A DNA stretch of 64,000 nt, taken from positions 124,001 through 188,000 of the forward strand of contig JAGTJN010000018.1 in NCBI GenBank assembly GCA_020747045.1, written 5' to 3'. Positions 1 through 10,995 of the stretch are shown here, one piece after another. The DNA comes from Phaeosphaeria sp. MPI-PUGE-AT-0046c. Taxonomy: Eukaryota > Ascomycota > Dothideomycetes > Pleosporales > Phaeosphaeriaceae. A model generated the notes under the pieces. That model saw only the letters and a program-made list of their open reading frames with translations. It was not told the DNA's origin and made no database searches. Position 1 is the first letter of the stretch. Each line of letters begins with the position of its first letter. Both the position numbers and the translations under genes were made by a program.

Positions 1-1147
1 TCGTCGGGTCATTTCAGAAGACTCAAGTAGCTCAAGCGGTGATTGGGAATCTGACACAAACACTTCTCGTACTAGTTCCTACAACGCCTACAGTGTGGAG
101 GACGGATACAGCAATGTGCGCAAGGGACATCGCAAGCATACAAAGCGCGATAGTCGTGCGAGAAAATCTTCGCATCACAGACTTCGAAGCCAGTCTAGAA
201 GCCCAGACCTCCGCAAGAGTGACTCAAGATCGAGTAGACAACGACGGAACTCTGATTCAGCAGGGATCGGCCGTACAGGTCGACGCAGTCCGACGTCGCC
301 TAGAGCCAAATCTCCCTACTACAGCAGTGGTGATGACGGTAGACGCGCTCATAAAAAGAAGCACAAGTATCAGAACAGGTCTGCTGAAAACCTGACGCAG
401 GAGTACAACAGAAAGGCAACAAGGTTTGGCACCCCACCCATGTCACGTGAATCATCGCAAGGCTCCTGGACCGATGCTAGCTCTTCTGAAAGCTCAGGCA
501 GTTTTAGCAGGCGCGTCCGCGAGTCTGATGGAGAGCGTGAGCGCGGTCATCGACGTAGACGTAAGCATTCAAGCTCGCGCCATCACGCTAAGGAATATGA
601 TTCCTCAAGATACGATATTCCAGATCCTCGCTACGTCGACAGAAATATTCACGCAGACGATTATCCATATGATGTATCTCGGGAGAACGATCGGCGTCGA
701 GCAGAGACTGTCTTTGGCCATAATCGCCCAGGGGCTCGCCGGCGCACTACTGAACAACCCAATCCATTCTTCCAAGATACGGTCCCACTCCGCCAGACTA
801 GAGAGCAGACATACAACAACTATGGAGCCGGTCTACGAGAGCAAGACTTCGCTTACGTTCCATCGCAAAGCTATGTCCGAGGCAACTCATCGCCCAAGCA
901 AGAACTCTACACCACAGATGAGGTCAATGTGCTGCTCAACCGTATGAATCTGAACCAGGACCATCAGCGCAGACCCCTGGGTAGAAGTCAGACCATGGGT
1001 ACTACGTATCTTGACTCTGAACATGCTCGTGTGCCCATGAGGCCACAGTACATGGATCCAAGGGATCAAGGGTTCCTTGATGAAGATGATATGAACCCAA
1101 GATTTGCATCCCGGGTACCGAGGTACGGTACAGGATATAGACGTTGA
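1..1147 (+). CDS. C-terminal part of a disordered Arg/Ser-rich protein (partial)
   Basis: The reading frame is open from the left edge (frame starting at base 2) to a TGA at 1145-1147, so the start lies outside the window and about 380 residues are visible. The sequence is dominated by Arg, Ser, His and Asp, with RS/SR dipeptides, basic clusters such as HKKKHK and RRRRKHSSSRHH, and many Ser/Thr-Pro sites. No globular domain, membrane segment or signal is visible. The last 150 residues are less biased (Tyr, Pro, Asn) and end in GYRR. RS-like tracts suggest a phosphorylated nuclear or RNA-related protein, but this is inference from composition. I do not recognise a family. Reading frame confident, function unknown. 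Confidence 0.65.
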   Translation, partial: RRVISEDSSSSSGDWESDTNTSRTSSYNAYSVEDGYSNVRKGHRKHTKRDSRARKSSHHRLRSQSRSPDLRKSDSRSSRQRRNSDSAGIGRTGRRSPTSPRAKSPYYSSGDDGRRAHKKKHKYQNRSAENLTQEYNRKATRFGTPPMSRESSQGSWTDASSSESSGSFSRRVRESDGERERGHRRRRKHSSSRHHAKEYDSSRYDIPDPRYVDRNIHADDYPYDVSRENDRRRAETVFGHNRPGARRRTTEQPNPFFQDTVPLRQTREQTYNNYGAGLREQDFAYVPSQSYVRGNSSPKQELYTTDEVNVLLNRMNLNQDHQRRPLGRSQTMGTTYLDSEHARVPMRPQYMDPRDQGFLDEDDMNPRFASRVPRYGTGYRR

Positions 1148-3516
1148 TTTTGTTAGTAGTCTGTGTTCGTTTTTCAAACTCGATAGTGCTCTTTGCAAGC
1201 CAAGATCTTCAATAGGCGATTTTAAGAACATGTCCGTTCTGATACTCTGGCGTACTGGTGAGGCACTTCCTTTGTCGGTGGAGCTGTGGTGAGCTGTACA
1301 AGAAACTTTATTTTTTTACATCCTCCTATTACGCATCCTTGAACACAGTCGTTGTGGTGATCTTATCGTGCGTTCCGTTGAGCCCGAACAGATGTATCGG
1401 ATTAGAAACGCGATAAAACGTGATTGGCCAAGCGAACAGCTTTGAAGTGCCGACAGCCAATGAACAGTCGTTTTTAATGATCCTATCTTATCTAAGTCTA
1501 CATGCAATAGAGGCAATAGCACAGCACATGACTACGACATATCACATCGCTGCATACTTGAACCAGAAGCATAGATCACCACCGTCTCGGGCCAATGCCT
1601 CATAAATTACAAGCAACAATACGGCAAAGACTATACACCGTTTAAAGGAGCGTCGTCATTGGCCAGCTCCAAATCGTATTTTGGGCTTACCGCCAATCGG
1701 CGACTGCTTTCTATTAATTTCGCCTAGAGAGACAGGGAAGTGCATCAAATGCCCACATTGGTATCGGATCACGGGACGAAGAGATAATCAGAAACGATGT
1801 TCCAGTCTATCTATTCTGCGCTTAGCCGTTCCGATCAATCTGCATTGTGGGGGTCAGCATAAAGCATGTATTCGGTGAGGGAACGGCCAGCGCTCCGCGT
1901 ATCTGCAGCTACCGATCTGACGTGGCCGAGTCTGCAACCATGTCCAAGGCGAGCTCGTGCCACAGTTGTGCTAGGAACGCCATCGCTGCGTCGGCCAGAG
2001 CTTTTCAGGACTGGATGCATGAGACTCACGTGAGGCTCCACGGCAATTGCACGTGGGGAACACTGAACGTCTTCTTGTATGTCGTTCGTCCCCCCTGATT
2101 TTTCAGACGACCGCTGCGACTGGCTCACAGACTTATCATATAGCAAGATACCTTCATGACACAGTCAATGTCCACTCTGATCAAACAGACGCAGAGAAAC
2201 AATCACACTGATATTTCAAAGTCCATCCAGTCTCACCTCTACCATGATAGTCTGCCGCACCGCACCTGGGCATGATAAGCGCGGTACTCAGACACTCCGA
2301 CAAGCCCTTCATCAGCAAGGGTACCGTTGCGACGCCGAAGCGAGACATCTGATTGCCATATACCCGATCTGAAAAGCGCATCAGCAAGCCAGCCACGACT
2401 TTTCCACGATACTCGAGTCGCGCAACGTGTACCATACGATAGGTCCGCTTGCTCGTTCGGAGCCAGTGGGATGGGAATCCCCCCATGTTAAAGCTTTGAT
2501 CTAGAGTGGTCTTGACTTCCCGAAGCTCTATCAAGGTGCCGTGCCGTGCCGCAGGAATTGCTTTTTTCGCACACCATTTTTGTCCGCGACCCTAATGATC
2601 GATCCCGCATCACTTGAGCAGCTCGGATAATTTGCTTCTATCATGATCGCCGTGAAAACTAGTGCTGCATTCTGGATAAGCGCTATCACCTTTGGGGTAA
2701 AATTAGCGGCGACATTGCCAGTTCCTTTGATGTGATCAAGGTAAAGTGTGGACTTCGTTCCTGAGCGGCTGAACCCAAACACTGCCGATCTCTGGGATCT
2801 CGCTTCGTCCCGTGGATCAACGCCAGGCACAGGAACAAGGGTCCTGGCCCCCACGGGCGTCCAATGACTTCATCTCCAGGGTTGTTGTCGTGATAACAAT
2901 ACATTGCCCATGATTCCAGGCGCCCATTCGTTGATCTGAATAGCCTCGGCTTCTTAACATCAACGCCATTGCTACCCTTTTCATAACCACATGCAGCAAT
3001 AGTCTGCGATTTAGCAATCTAACACTGCAGTCTAAGTGGGGTTGCTGCACAGGTGCTATACGCGAGGTTGACAGCGACCTTGCCCCTGCGCTGGATCTGC
3101 ACAAGGGCTGACCAGTGTTGAGGGACGGAGGCAGATCGTGTAGACTGCGCATATGCAGTCTGCAGCAGCCACGATGCGGTCTCGACCCAATGATCGCTGC
3201 TGTTTCGGTGTGATGTACCCACGAGCGTGGTCAGTGTCGCATTGCTTCTTCCAAAACATGGAGAGAAAACGTGTGCAGGTACGGCTGGTGTGACACAACG
3301 TGCTGGAGTATAGACGACTTCGACTTTCCACTTCTTGAGCACGCGATCGTTCTGACAATTCGTCATTGAGGTGGCACTTTAACTTACCTTGCTGAACAAC
3401 TGTCCTACTTCTTCCGACCTAAGCGTTTCTTGAGCTACATTATCCAAATTTAAGCATTTCTCGACTCGCACGGCCGTCCATCTTTCGTCTTTTCAGACTG
3501 CCTTCTTTCTCTCACA
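1148..3516. other. Gene-poor region, no supportable gene
   Basis: The 5' part should hold the 3' UTR of the Arg/Ser-rich gene. Beyond it there are only short open frames (up to about 117 codons at 2181-2534 on the minus strand). They have no recognisable motif and cannot be joined into a convincing spliced gene. The last 100 bases before 3517 are pyrimidine-rich and fit a fungal promoter/5' UTR. Confidence 0.5.
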
Positions 3517-4850
3517 ATGTACAACTTTACCACTTTAGCGATTCAGTCATGGACATTCTACGCAATTTCGATTTCTTTGATCTTCTCAAGGCTGTGAGTA
3601 TACAAATCCTTACGTAAAATGGTACTCTGACAAGACTTCAGCATCTTCCGACGCATCACGCTGGGCCACTTCAAAAACTTACAAGCAGACGACTGGTTGA
3701 TGCTTGTGGTCTTAGTACCGTATACCGCCTCCATCGTGCTCGCAAACCAGGTGGGGCATACTCAAACTTCACAAGAGAGAAAGTTCCGCTATGTGCTTGA
3801 AGAAATGCAAATCATCACTACGTGGCTTGTGAAGGCATGCTTGCTAATCCTTTACTGGCGAATATTGTGAGTATCGCACCGATGTCTCCCACGTGCGAGG
3901 TGCTAAGTGAATGACAGCCCGGTGAAAACAAGCTTTACCAAGCGGCGCACACTACAAGCTGTTGCAGCATTCTGCAGCATCTCGTTCCTCATTGTGCAAG
4001 CTTCATTGATGCTCTGGTGTAAACCCACGGAAGCTTATTGGGACATGTCTACCACAAACTGTACGCGATCTCCAACCACTTCAGATTCCCCAAATAACCT
4101 CTTATAGCTCAGTGTACCAGCTACCACTCCCACAGCGCTCTCCTCCTCGCCCTCAGCATCCCCACAACCCTCACCACAATGCTCCTCCCTGTCCCGTTCA
4201 TCCCTACTCCACGACGTCTCCTGCTCTCTATCCTCCTCCTCCTCGGCACTCTCGTACTCATTGCCAGCATCGTCTCACGCGCCCTAATCCTCACATCTCA
4301 CCAAAATTCCGAATCTACCAACTCACATCCGATGTATTTGTCCTGGTACACCACAGAGTCGACGCTCAGCATCATCTTCGCGAACCTACCCTTCTTGACG
4401 TCACTGGTTGTGACGGCTGCGCCAGCGCGTATGCGTTATCTCTCAAGTCAGTTGGCGCTGGCGCAGTTGCCGCGGAGTCGACGGGAGAGTCCGACCTGGG
4501 ACGACATCAATCGACCAGAGCTGAGGACGAAGAGGTTTAATTCGACCGCGACGACAATTGTGGAGCTCACTGCCATTACTCATCTGGAGAAAGGAATGCA
4601 GGAGAGTGAGAATGAGAATGCCGGAGCACGAGCAAGCAGTCCTGATAGGGTCGAAAGACACGAGAGAAGAAATTCAGAACCTAGCATTGCGAGCACCGAC
4701 TTGGATCTACAGCTACCCAGTCCGTCGGCAACGAGGCCTGAGACGAGGGATAGTCAGGTGCCGAAGATGCGATTGTCGGGCGGATTGGCGGAGATGGGGG
4801 AGCTGAGCCTGCAGGATACGAAGCAGGGGTGGCCGATTTATTGGCGGTGA
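3517..4850 (+). CDS. Seven-helix integral membrane protein, fungal rhodopsin-like/PTH11-type domain
   Basis: Four exons (3517-3593, 3642-3866, 3918-4060, 4108-4850) with GT-AG introns of 48, 51 and 47 bp give 395 residues. Hydrophobic segments span the first three quarters. Hallmarks of the fungal rhodopsin-like family are visible: a DDWLML stretch opening the second helix, WCKP followed by W and a C..Y..H motif (QCTSYHS) after helix 4, and W..TEST...IFANLP at the last helix. The hydrophilic tail of about 130 residues is Ser/Glu/Arg-rich and looks cytoplasmic. Members of this family are candidate surface receptors, and some PTH11 relatives act in host or surface sensing; the ligand is unknown here. 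There is no CFEM domain. The start ATG directly precedes a short hydrophobic stretch, which suits this class. Confidence 0.85.
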
Positions 4851-7453
4851 CGTGCAATAAGACTTCACTGCCATATACATCACTCGCAGGATATGACGAA
4901 GACATGACGAGAGTCAATCAATAGTATTGATTATCAGTATAGAACATCACAAGCATCAAAGTGCCAACACAAATATGTACCCTTTGCTTCCTTGCCCTCA
5001 AGCCAACTGATCGGCTTGACGATGAAGAAACAAAGGCATCACCACCCAGAGGTAGCGGGCGATGACTGATTTATTCTTGCTTCCCTGTCCACACTCGTTC
5101 AACGTGGTTGAATATCGTAAAGACGAGCTCTAGCTTAATTGGAAGCAGGACTGATGATCGTGAGATCGTCAATCAAATTCTCGTTGCGTGAATCCTGTCA
5201 CCCGTACGAAGTGAGGGTAACAGAATGCAAGCGAGGAGAACGTTATAATCCTCGGAACCCACAAAAGATCGGACAGATCATAATCCCCCAGTTATCACTG
5301 CTTGTAGGCAAGCCACAAGTAAGCCCCCAGATGCCACTGACAACGCCGCAATGACGTCTTAACCAAATTGCCGTACACAGGATGGTCAGTACCTGTTCCA
5401 TGTCCAGCAATTATTCCAGCTAGACTTGACATGAGGCCGGCTTTACGCTACAGCTCATGCCAGGCGATGGATAATGTGCGACTCGCCTGGAGCATAAGTG
5501 GGAGTGTCCGGTCAGGACGCCTCCGGTTGTATGCTTAGAGAAAGGCGAGCGACGACGAAACAAGGATCTAGCCGAGCGACTAGGTCAAAAACCTTGAGTA
5601 TGGAGCGCGTTTTGCCTTCTCGTTTGCCGCGGTGGATCAACAATCCGCAGCGTGTCCACAACGGATCGTCAGACCCGGGACGTTTCTCGACCGCAAGGAT
5701 ATGGGTCGGTTAACAAGATCAAGTGTGCCGGCGTCTATTTCACGAGACGATCGGTTCGAGCTTGTATACAAACATTGGTTTAGATGTTGTAAGCATCACT
5801 GTCCACCCAGCACCTCCCTCCTGATGCTCAAAGACCAGAACTCGGTCAGACGCTTAGCCGGCGTCCGGCTACAAACATGCCAGACGAACAAGACCAATGC
5901 TGTTGCGACCTGACCTGCCTGTTCGCTCGGAAACCAATTTCGCGTGATCATGAGGTTTGAGGGCAAGGAACAGCAAGGGGGAGACCAAGTGGCCAGCGAT
6001 GTCGCAGGTGCCTCATAGTAAATTGTGTCAAGGACCTTTTGGTCTGTCAGAGTTGCTCGACAGCAACTCAATATCGATTGACTTCTTCCGCCAGAATTGG
6101 ATTCTGAGACCTGCCAGAGCTCTTGCGATCGCAAGAGATCCAGCTTCTCCTGACTCCGCATCCAGCATCGGGGGTGAAACCCTACTGTCGAGGTCTGCGT
6201 TTGTTGTTTAACAAATGCGATGAACTGATTCATCTTCATGACGAACGATATGTTGCCATATGGATATAGGCCGGAGCCATGATTTTGGAGTGGACTCCTC
6301 GCCATCCCAACCGATGTCAACATGCGCAGCGTAAATGTAGATTGTACGTTGGCGGAGCAGACGGCTTTGTAATTGCCGGTCGTTCGAAATCGTATTTTCG
6401 ATCTCGCCGCGACGGCCGTTAGGGCATCTCGGTGGGTTTCAATTGCTCGTCTCGACTCCAGGCGTAGAACATTGCGCGGGCACCGCTTTTCAGCGGATTC
6501 CTGGTTCATTTTGAGTTTCCAGAACGCGACAAGGCGCCTTTGACGTAAGCGTGGTCTCTCGACCTTCACGTAATGGTTCAGACTTTGGTCGACTCTAATC
6601 ACTCAACTCCTGCCGCCGACATTGAGGCGTTTGCGGTTGCTCTGAAAGACGTTGCGAAACATCAGCAAGCGTGCCATCGTTGTCGGCTTGGAAGATTGTG
6701 GCGGTGTTCTGGAAGCCAATGTGTGCGAGATTTTTTTCCACTCGACTGGAGTGATGCGAGTTTTTTCACTCGGCTGAAACGATACAAGGTTTGGAACTCG
6801 GTGTCAGCGATTGACGAAGAACGATCCTGTCGTCTCTCCATCCCTGTCCAGGTCCGGAGGTTCGTAAGGCTCCCTCGAGTTGTACCACACCACGATGGAA
6901 CATCCTCTGATGCCGGCGCTAGTGAAGTACTCGGGATGTATTCGCGTGTCCTCGTCGGTGGCCAAACCGGTGGATCATGCTACACCAAGGGTGACAACTA
7001 GCGAAAGCTTGTCATCTTGCGATCCGAAGACATGCATCCTACATGTGATGTTGTGATGCTGATATTTCGATCGTAATGAAAATGTCGCAGTGAAAATGCT
7101 ATCAAATGTGGGTGGAGGAGGAAGTATGCGTGGGTGATATTTGCGAAAGAGTGGATTGTGAAAAGTATGAATATGCCTCTGGAGACATAAAGAAGAATAG
7201 AATAGTGGGAATGAGGGCTCTGGTGTAATTTACACACCCAAGGAGCGTTGGAGACGCGTGGGCTGCGGTGGAAACGCGTGATGGATGAAGAGAGTGGCAG
7301 AGAAATCACGGATTTTATGCGTCGCGATTAGTGCGCTAGTTGAAGTGGGGGCATGAGGTAAGCGCCTGGTCAAAGCTGGCCCTGCGAACACTCGCGTCAT
7401 TGAATGACTTCGTTAACAAACGACACAGCTGAGCGTACAGTGAAGTAGGCAAG
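4851..7453. other. Gene-poor region, no supportable gene
   Basis: About 2.6 kb separate the rhodopsin-like gene from the EF-hand gene. The longest open frame is 268 codons on the minus strand (5796-6602), with another of 142 codons on the plus strand (6573-7001). Both are rich in Cys, Arg and Ser without a recognisable domain, and neither has convincing start or splice context. They may be chance frames or remains of a decayed gene. No terminal repeats or transposase motifs were seen. Confidence 0.5.
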
Positions 7454-8175
7454 ATGGTGAGTGTCACCGTCGAGAATTTATGGGTTGATCAATAATTCTG
7501 TGAACTACAGCCGCCCAAACGCAATGCCGGGCCAACAAAGCAACGAGCGCCAGTCAAACGCGCTTCGAAGCTCGCGAAAGAGAATGGATTAAGCGCATTT
7601 CAGGAAGGCGAGATACGGGAAGCCTTTGCGTTATTTGCAGTGCAACATCCAGACCATGAGGATGCTAAAGAGGGCGTGCTGCGCAAAGATGATGTGCGCC
7701 GATGTTTGATGTAGGCTACCACCAACAGCGTAATGTAATAGCTGCTCAAGTGCATAGCTCTTTGAACCTGGGGCCCGATAAATCAGAGATACCTGCCATC
7801 CTTGCGACAATCGATCCCCTCAACACTGGCTTCGTGGAATTTATACCGTTCTTTTCGTACGCCGCGATCGCTATGCACTCAAAAGAGGAAGGCTCCGAGG
7901 AGGACGATGATGGTGACGAGTATATGGCCGAGAGTAACGCGGAGGAACTCAGCGCAGCGTACAGATTATTTACACACGGTGGCACCGGACCCATAACATT
8001 GGGCCATCTGCGAAGAGTAGCAAAAGAGCTCAGGGAGGATGTACCAGATGACGTTCTGAAGGACATGATCCTCGAGGCCAATGGCGGTGTCAAAGGCAAA
8101 GGGAAGGACATGGGAGGCGTGAGTCTTGAGGATTTTGAAAGCGTCATGAGAAGAGCTGGACTATCTTTTGGATGA
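7454..8175 (+). CDS. Centrin/caltractin-like EF-hand protein with a start-codon-only first exon
   Basis: Three exons give 206 residues. The first is only the ATG (7454-7456), followed by a 54-bp GTGAGT intron; then 7511-7710, a 47-bp intron, and 7758-8175. The protein has a basic N-terminus (about 1-30), two EF-hand-like units, an acidic linker (SEEDDDGDEY) and two more degenerate units. The segment LRRVAKELREDVPDD matches the centrin/Cdc31 C-lobe. Only the second loop (DPLNTGFVEF) keeps a near-normal calcium pattern; the third (THGGTGPI) and fourth (EANGGVKGKG, with an insertion) lack key acidic positions. Centrins act at the spindle pole body, in mRNA export and in DNA repair. This may be a divergent paralogue rather than the Cdc31 orthologue. 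Confidence 0.8.
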
Positions 8176-8581
8176 AGAGGCGGAGGGCTGGCATGATCGG
8201 AACATAAGACCGAAGCATCGAAGCGGACTTGTTCACGATCACCACTTCACCAGACACTCCAGGGCTCCAGGTCAGGATGAACCACGACTGCACATAAGTC
8301 CAGTTCCCACTGCTGCAGGTCTGAAAGCCAACTTGCGACACGATCGCGCTAGCCTCCCAGTGTCGAGCCCACGGAGCATTGTGGCATGTCAAGTTGCGTG
8401 GTTGTTCCACGTGGAATTGGTGATGGTTGTGTCTAGGCATCGAGAGCAGAAGTTCATATATAAGCTTAGCCCAGTTCAATTGTACGAATACAGTCAGCGC
8501 GAATGCTATTCCTCTCGTCGTCCACGATCGTTTTTGTCACATGTTGAGGCTGACCATCTGCACCAATCAGACACTGTTGGG
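8176..8581. other. Spacer between EF-hand gene and transposon
   Basis: Contains the presumed 3' UTR of the EF-hand gene. No further gene, repeat or regulatory motif was recognised before the TA at 8582-8583 that marks the transposon insertion. Confidence 0.5.
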
Positions 8582-8583
8582 TA
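8582..8583. repeat. TA target-site duplication, left
   Basis: The dinucleotide TA directly abuts the left inverted repeat and is matched by TA at 10722-10723. This is the duplication expected of Tc1/mariner-pogo-Fot1 insertion. Confidence 0.85.
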
Positions 8584-8625
8584 CCGTGTCCGTGCACCCG
8601 GTGCACGCGTTCAGCCGATGCACGC
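8584..8625 (+). repeat. Left terminal inverted repeat (42 bp)
   Basis: It begins CCGTGTCCGTGCACCCGGTG and is the exact reverse complement of 10680-10721. It contains the near-palindrome GTGCACCCGGTGCAC. A weaker match (gaacacc/ggtgttc) continues just inside after a gap, so the ends resemble each other somewhat beyond the perfect core. Confidence 0.93.
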
Positions 8626-8682
8626 TCCCCTCACGAACACCAAAACAACCATCAAGCTTCAACGCGTCATAACTCAACCACC

Positions 8683-10569
8683 ATGGCAGCTATTGATAAA
8701 GCGATTGAAGATTTGGATTCGCACGAGTCTGGACCAAAATTCCCATATACAAAGTACGCCACCAAGTGGAACGTGAACCGCAGCACGCTCAGCCGAAGGC
8801 ACCGAGGTATAACAGGCCCGTGTGCTGCCCAAGCTGAACAGTCGAAGAACCTTACCACCCCACAACAACAAGAGCTTGTACAGTATATCCAGAAGCTTTC
8901 TAATCAAGGCCTAGCTCCTACAAGGTCACAGATCAAAAATTTCGGCAGTACAGTTGCTAGGAAAGACGTCTCAGAGAGCTGGGTAACCCGGTTTATCAAC
9001 TTGCACAACATCCATCTCACCAGTCAATGGGCTGCTCCTATGGATCGTTCACGCCACAACGCTGACTATGGGCACCAATACAAGCTTTATTATGATGAAT
9101 TGTATCGTAAGATAAGTCACTATAAGATAGAGGAACGTCTTACTTAGAATATGGATGAGAAAGGCTTCATGATTGGTGTGATTGGACGCATGAAGAGAGT
9201 GTTCTCTAAGTTATCCTATACAACCCGGAAGACTACAAGCTTTACCCACGATGGAAACCGAGAGTGGATTACAATCCTGGCCACAATTTGTGCAGATGGA
9301 TCAGCTCTTCTACTGTCTGTAATCTACGCTGCCAAAGGTGGGAATATCTACAACACTTGGGTGGACGATATACCAGCTAGTGATGATCTGATCCATGTAG
9401 CAGCTACACCAACTGGCTGGACCAATAACGACTACGGGCTGGCCTGGCTGGTTAATGTCTTTGATCAGTATACTAAAGCTAAAGCTCGGAGGAAATGGCG
9501 TCTTCTTATACTTGACGGCTATGGGAGCTATGTTACGATGAAGTTTATCGATTACGCTGCTAAGAATCGGATTATTCTGGCCGTATTTCCACCCCATTCA
9601 ACCCATACTCTTCAGCTATTAGACGTCGGATTATTTGGGCCTCTATCAACTGCTTACTTAGCCGAACTTACACAGCATCAACAAGCCAGCTAGGGCCGCC
9701 TACTAGTCAAGAAAGCTGATTTCTATCACCTGTTCAAGTCAGCGTACACCAGATCGTTCACCAAGAAGAATATTATCTCAAGTTTCAAAGCTACTGGTAT
9801 CTGGCCCATGGATCCAAGCCCTGTATTGGATAGGCTTCAACCAGCTACTCCACCAGATCAGACTGATCTGACTAATCCAGAGGCTCCATCTCGCCTCTCT
9901 CTAACTGATTGGGCCCGTATAGAATGATTACTGCAAGATACAGTGAAGGAAACTACTTGAGAGGTAGCTAAAAAGCTTACTTTATCCGTCTATTGGCTCT
10001 CCACCTAAAACAAGCTTCAGTTACTTGAGATTGTGGGGCTACGCGCATTACTTACTACCAAAAATAAGCGTAAGAGCTATGGCAAGGCCCTGCCTCTTCC
10101 AGTATTGGATTGGATAACTGGAGGAGCTATATTCTACTCTCCTTGAAGTGTCTGTCTTGCTAAGGCTAACCTAGCTACTAAAGAGGTAGAAGAGCACTAG
10201 AAAGAGCTTCAGAAGGTTGAAACAAAGAAGCTTAAAGCAGATACAAAGCTACTAAAGGAGAAGCTTGCCAAGGAGAGAGCTGAGAAGAGGGTGAAGGATA
10301 AGGAAAAGAAGGAGAAGGAGAAGGCTAAGAAAGCTGCTGAGAGAGCTAGTAAGAAGAAGAAATCTGACCAAGTAAAAGCTCTCCAATTATCCCAAAAAGG
10401 TAAGCGTAAAGCTACAGAAGCTCCAGCTTCAAGGCCTCTTAAGAAGCAGTATCAGAATCAACAGCGTGGGCTTATAGATGGGGTGGGCGTTCCAGTGGTA
10501 CCATTGGCCACACCAGCCAAAACTACGTCACGTGGCCGCAATATCACCCTCCCATCAAAATTCAGATAG
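8683..10569 (+). pseudogene. Fot1/pogo-like transposase (DDE superfamily), seven in-frame stops
   Basis: One uninterrupted phase of 628 codons runs from ATG 8683 to a terminal TAG at 10567. It starts with a Psq/CENP-B-type helix-turn-helix (KYATKWNVNRSTLSRRHRG), then a second DNA-binding region. The DDE catalytic core follows: DEKGF (9154), ILDGYGSY near 9520, and a later LLDVGLFGP block after PPHSTHTLQ. The family segment FKATGIWPMDP and a long Lys/Glu coiled coil come next. Nonsense codons lie at 9145 (TAG), 9691 (TAG), 9925 (TGA), 9958 (TGA), 10006 (TAA), 10144 (TGA) and 10198 (TAG). All are reachable by single C-to-T or G-to-A transitions, and there is no frameshift. In relatives the second catalytic block normally reads DGHGSH; the two Tyr here also fit CAT-to-TAT change (inference). 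Confidence 0.92.
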
Positions 10570-10679
10570 TACAGAATGTTCACAAGGGTCTATTTAGTTA
10601 AACACCGGAATATTACGTATATACAGTGTTGTGGTGTGGCTTAATAGCTTCATATTTAGTGTGGTGATTATGGTGTTCT

Positions 10680-10721
10680 GCGTGCATCGGCTGAACGCGT
10701 GCACCGGGTGCACGGACACGG
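10680..10721 (-). repeat. Right terminal inverted repeat (42 bp)
   Basis: Exact reverse complement of 8584-8625, ending ...GCACGGACACGG immediately before the TA at 10722-10723. Confidence 0.93.
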
Positions 10722-10723
10722 TA
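10722..10723. repeat. TA target-site duplication, right
   Basis: Matches the TA at 8582-8583 on the other side of the element. Confidence 0.85.
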
Positions 10724-10995
10724 TCGTCGGCGACGGCTGCTCGCCAAGATTTCAGGGACAACATCACTCAGCTGCGAACACGAGCACGGGTGCAACGGAG
10801 GTGTGTAACGCCAAAAACTCTCAATCCACAATTCTGCCACCTTTTCCGCCCAAGGGTAACCCGCGTACGTTGCGCCTCCCGTGCATCTCTTGCCACACGC
10901 CGCCATACTGACTTGGAATGCAGTTGAGCTTTCATCGCATGCCCGCGCCCTAAACTTTGGTGGACCCTTTTTCTCCCCTCCCTCTCCCTAGTGGC

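Larger units (their letters stand above)
8584..10721 (+). mobile_element. Complete Fot1/pogo-type DNA transposon, coding frame inactivated
   Basis: The 2,138-bp element is bounded by perfect 42-bp inverted repeats and flanked by TA on both sides. It carries one transposase frame in the plus direction. The size, TA target and single-gene structure fit the fungal Fot1/pogo branch of Tc1/mariner. It sits between the EF-hand gene and GDA1; its right end is about 270 bp upstream of the GDA1 start codon, so it lies in that promoter region. The seven nonsense codons mean that no full-length transposase can be made from this copy. The intact ends imply it could still be moved by transposase supplied in trans (inference). 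Confidence 0.92.
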
